NCBI GenBank assembly: GCA_002451695.1
Contig: DKDC01000023.1
Coordinates: 1 to 15,160 of the forward strand
From: Prevotellaceae bacterium UBA6858
GTDB taxonomy: Bacteria > Bacteroidota > Bacteroidia > Bacteroidales > Bacteroidaceae
DNA length: 15,160 nt
Reading direction: 5' to 3'
Shown here: positions 13,075-15,160 of the stretch, one piece after another
Layout: each line of letters begins with the position of its first letter
Position numbering within the stretch: the stretch's first letter is position 1
Position numbers and translations under genes: made by a program
The notes under the pieces: generated by a model
The model's database searches: none
Seen by the model: only the letters and a program-made list of their open reading frames with translations
What the model was told of the DNA's origin: nothing

Positions 13075-14178
13075 ATGGGATTACAATGCGGAATAGTGGG
13101 ATTGCCCAACGTGGGCAAATCAACCCTGTTCAACTGCCTTAGCAGCGCAAAAGCGCAAGCTGCGAACTTCCCCTTTTGCACCATAGAGCCCAACGTGGGA
13201 GTTATCACAGTGCCCGACGAACGCCTGAACCGCCTTGCCGAAATCGTGCATCCGGGAAGGATTGTCCCCGCCACGGTGGAGATTGTTGACATTGCGGGCA
13301 TAGTGAAAGGCGCAAGCAAGGGCGAGGGACTGGGAAACCAGTTTCTCGGCAACATACGCCAGACCGACGCGATAATACACGTCCTGCGCTGCTTTGACGA
13401 CGGAAACGTGGTGCACGTTGACGGAAGCGTTGATCCCGTGAGGGACAAGGAGGTGATAGACACCGAGCTTCAGCTCAAGGACCTCGAAAGCGTGGAGCAG
13501 CACCTGAAGAAGGTTGAGAAAATGGCAAAGGTGGGCGGCGACCAGCAGGCGCAAACCGAATACGCCGTGCTGAAGGCATACCACGCCGCCCTGTCGCAGG
13601 GAAAGTCGGCACGCACCGTAAAGTTTGAGAAAAAGGAGGAGATACAGGCGGCGCACGACCTGTTCCTGCTCACGGCAAAGCCCGTGATTTACGTGTGCAA
13701 CGTTGACGAAGGCTCGGCAGTAAGCGGCAACAAACACGTTGACGCCGTGCGCGGGGCAATTGCCGGCGAGGGGGCGGAGCTGCTCGTTGTGGCGGCGCGC
13801 ACCGAGGCCGACATAGCCGAGTTCGACAGCGCGGAAGACCGCAAGGAGTTCCTCGCCGCCGCAGGGCTTGAGGAGTCGGGATGCAACCGCCTCATACAGT
13901 CGGCATACCACATTCTCAACCTCCAGACATTCATCACCGCCGGCGAAATGGAGGTGAAGGCGTGGACATACCACAAGGGCTGGAAAGCCCCGCAATGCGC
14001 CGGAGTGATACACACCGATTTCGAGAAGGGCTTCATACGCGCCGAGGTCATAAAGTATGACGACTACATAAAATACGGCAGCGAGGCGGCCGTGCGCGAA
14101 GCCGGGAAACTCAATATCGAGGGCAAGGACTACGAGGTGCAGGACGGCGACATAATGCACTTCCGCTTCAACGTATAG
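13075..14178 (+). CDS. ychF: YchF/OLA1-family nucleotide-binding ATPase
   Basis: YchF is a conserved Obg-related P-loop protein that binds ribosomes and, unlike most of its class, prefers ATP; it is linked to translation and stress responses. The 367-residue length is normal. G1 is GLPNVGKST (9-17), G3 is DIAG (72-75), and the G4 position reads NVDE (209-212), the NxxE form that goes with loss of GTP specificity. A coiled-coil arm lies at about 130-200, and the C-terminal TGS domain spans about 282-365 (QTFITAGEMEVKAWT ... DYEVQDGDIMHFRFNV). A -7 element is found upstream. lgt starts three bases after its stop, so the two are surely co-transcribed. Confidence 0.97.
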   Translation: MGLQCGIVGLPNVGKSTLFNCLSSAKAQAANFPFCTIEPNVGVITVPDERLNRLAEIVHPGRIVPATVEIVDIAGIVKGASKGEGLGNQFLGNIRQTDAIIHVLRCFDDGNVVHVDGSVDPVRDKEVIDTELQLKDLESVEQHLKKVEKMAKVGGDQQAQTEYAVLKAYHAALSQGKSARTVKFEKKEEIQAAHDLFLLTAKPVIYVCNVDEGSAVSGNKHVDAVRGAIAGEGAELLVVAARTEADIAEFDSAEDRKEFLAAAGLEESGCNRLIQSAYHILNLQTFITAGEMEVKAWTYHKGWKAPQCAGVIHTDFEKGFIRAEVIKYDDYIKYGSEAAVREAGKLNIEGKDYEVQDGDIMHFRFNV

Positions 14179-14181
14179 GCC

Positions 14182-15036
14182 ATGACACTCTCCGCACTCA
14201 TTCCGCAATTCATATACTGGAGCCCCGACCCGGTGGCGTTCACCATATTCTCGCACGAGGTGAGGTGGTACGCTCTGTGCTGGTGCACAGGACTCCTGCT
14301 GGGCTACATCGTGATGCAGAAACTCTACGCACGCCAACGCATCCCCGACGACAAGTTCGACCCGCTCTTCTTCCACATATTCTTCGGCGTGATAATAGGC
14401 GCAAGGCTCGGCCACTGCCTTTTCTACGAGCCGGGCTACTTCCTCTCCCACCCCGTGGAGATGATCCTCCCCATACAAAAGACCATGGACGGCTGGAGAT
14501 GCACAGGCTACGCCGGGCTGTCGTCCCACGGCGGCGTGATAGGAATGCTCGTCGCGCTCTACCTCTACGTAAGGAAAACCGGCGTGAACACCATGCGCGT
14601 TCTCGACAACATGGGAATATGCGCCCCGCTCACGGCATGCTTCATACGCCTCGGCAACCTGTTCAACTCCGAAATAGTGGGCAAGCCCACCGACCTGCCG
14701 TGGGGCTTCATCTTCGCCGCCAACGGCGACACATTCGCCCGGCATCCCGGACAGCTTTACGAGTCGCTCGCATACATCACGATTTTCTTCATAGGGCTGG
14801 CAATCTACCGCTCCAACGAAAAAAAGGCCGGCACAGGGTTCTTCTTCGGCTGGTGCCTCACCTCCGTTTTCGTTTTCCGCTTCCTCGTGGAATACGTAAA
14901 GGACGTGCAGGAGACCTTCGAGCAGGGAATGCTCTTCGACATGGGGCAAATCCTCAGCGTGCCGTTCATAATAATAGGCATATACTGCCTTGCCGGAGGC
15001 AAACTGTGCCGCCGTCTCGGGGAAAAGCGTGCGTAG
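14182..15036 (+). CDS. lgt: Phosphatidylglycerol-prolipoprotein diacylglyceryl transferase
   Basis: Lgt moves a diacylglyceryl group from phosphatidylglycerol to the lipobox cysteine of prolipoproteins, the first step of lipoprotein maturation in the inner membrane. The 284-residue protein is hydrophobic with about seven membrane segments. Residues matching those important in the E. coli enzyme are seen: Tyr30 in VRWYAL, His116 in SSHGGVIG, Arg156 and Asn159 in IRLGNLFNSEIVG with Gly167 at its end, and Arg233/Glu237 in FRFLVEYV. HPGQLYES (188-195) is also typical. It lies three bases after ychF. Its product should act on lipoproteins such as the one at 7868-9823. A hairpin CCTTAT/ATAAGG (15076-15093) follows without a T-run, so the terminator is unclear. 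Confidence 0.97.
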   Translation: MTLSALIPQFIYWSPDPVAFTIFSHEVRWYALCWCTGLLLGYIVMQKLYARQRIPDDKFDPLFFHIFFGVIIGARLGHCLFYEPGYFLSHPVEMILPIQKTMDGWRCTGYAGLSSHGGVIGMLVALYLYVRKTGVNTMRVLDNMGICAPLTACFIRLGNLFNSEIVGKPTDLPWGFIFAANGDTFARHPGQLYESLAYITIFFIGLAIYRSNEKKAGTGFFFGWCLTSVFVFRFLVEYVKDVQETFEQGMLFDMGQILSVPFIIIGIYCLAGGKLCRRLGEKRA

Positions 15037-15126
15037 CGCAAACAGACCGCTGTCTCCCAGCCTTTTACGCGCTGTCCTTATTACTTTATAAGGCATTGCA
15101 ATCCAGATACTTGGAAAGGCAGAAAT

Positions 15127-15160
15127 TATGTCTGATGTAGTTTGAATTACATCAGACATA
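15127..15160. repeat. Right-end palindrome copy of the 21-bp repeat family
   Basis: Perfect 13-bp arms TATGTCTGATGTA (15127-15139) and TACATCAGACATA (15148-15160) enclose GTTTGAAT. The minus-strand core, with TAATTCAAACTACATCAGAC, is closest to the other copies, so the copy probably points leftward, opposite to the other three. The T-run is not visible: the minus strand continues ATAATTTCTGCC and the plus strand is cut off. The palindrome could help terminate lgt transcription. The window ends exactly at the arm's last base. Confidence 0.8.

Noticed and set aside
13120..15159. A 679-codon open frame on the minus strand spanning ychF and lgt, starting in the end repeat (MSDVIQTTSD).
   Set aside because: It is codon-aligned opposite two well-recognised genes. 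It stays open because TTA, CTA and TCA codons are rare in them. It has no recognisable domain, and its first residues come from the repeat.

Overview
The window looks like a chromosomal piece of a Bacteroidales bacterium (phylum Bacteroidota). The reasons are the acpP-fabF-rnc gene order, promoter -7 elements of the TAnnTTTG type in front of several genes, the lack of strong Shine-Dalgarno sequences, and lineage-typical families (GH3-like adenylating enzyme, Big_5/Ig-like lipoprotein, DUF4294, secreted M13 peptidase). The family cannot be fixed from the sequence alone. I see no rRNA, tRNA, CRISPR array, transposase or prophage gene.

Layout, left to right. 1-255: a truncated repeat copy, then the acpP promoter. 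256-2977 (+): acpP, fabF, rnc, a fatty-acid synthesis and RNA processing operon, closed by a strong hairpin terminator at 3032-3082. 2978-3589: a gene-free stretch packed with repeats. 3590-5623 (-): a secreted M13 zinc peptidase with its own terminator. 5624-6338: a second gene-free stretch carrying the same composite repeat. 6339-12274 (+): a probable four-gene operon of a cytosolic GH3-family adenylating enzyme, an Ig-like lipoprotein, a DUF3108 protein whose start overlaps the previous stop (ATGA), and an exported FAD oxidoreductase. 12310-12930 (-): an exported DUF4294 protein. 13075-15036 (+): ychF and lgt, three bases apart. 15037-15160: a short tail ending in another repeat palindrome.

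All eleven genes look intact, and most are housekeeping or widely conserved. The GH3 operon is the least understood: one enzyme that should make acyl-adenylates and amides, followed by three proteins with export signals, which suggests an envelope-related job of unknown chemistry.

The most unusual signal is an intergenic composite repeat. It has a GC-rich block with the palindrome GGGCGTATGCcATACGCCC, then exactly 60 bases after a fixed point a run of 21-bp imperfect tandem units (four in one copy, three in the other), then a CAGACCTTTTTTC tail followed by CTGAAAAACAAA. The two full copies lie at about 3240-3445 and 5895-6075. The window starts inside a third copy and ends on the palindrome of a fourth, and both ends fall on the same motif (TATGTCTGAT, inverted). 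This suggests a contig broken at a high-copy repeat. The units keep one reading frame open as a seven-residue peptide repeat, yet they also form inverted repeats, so whether the element is coding, a terminator-like RNA or a non-autonomous mobile repeat is open.
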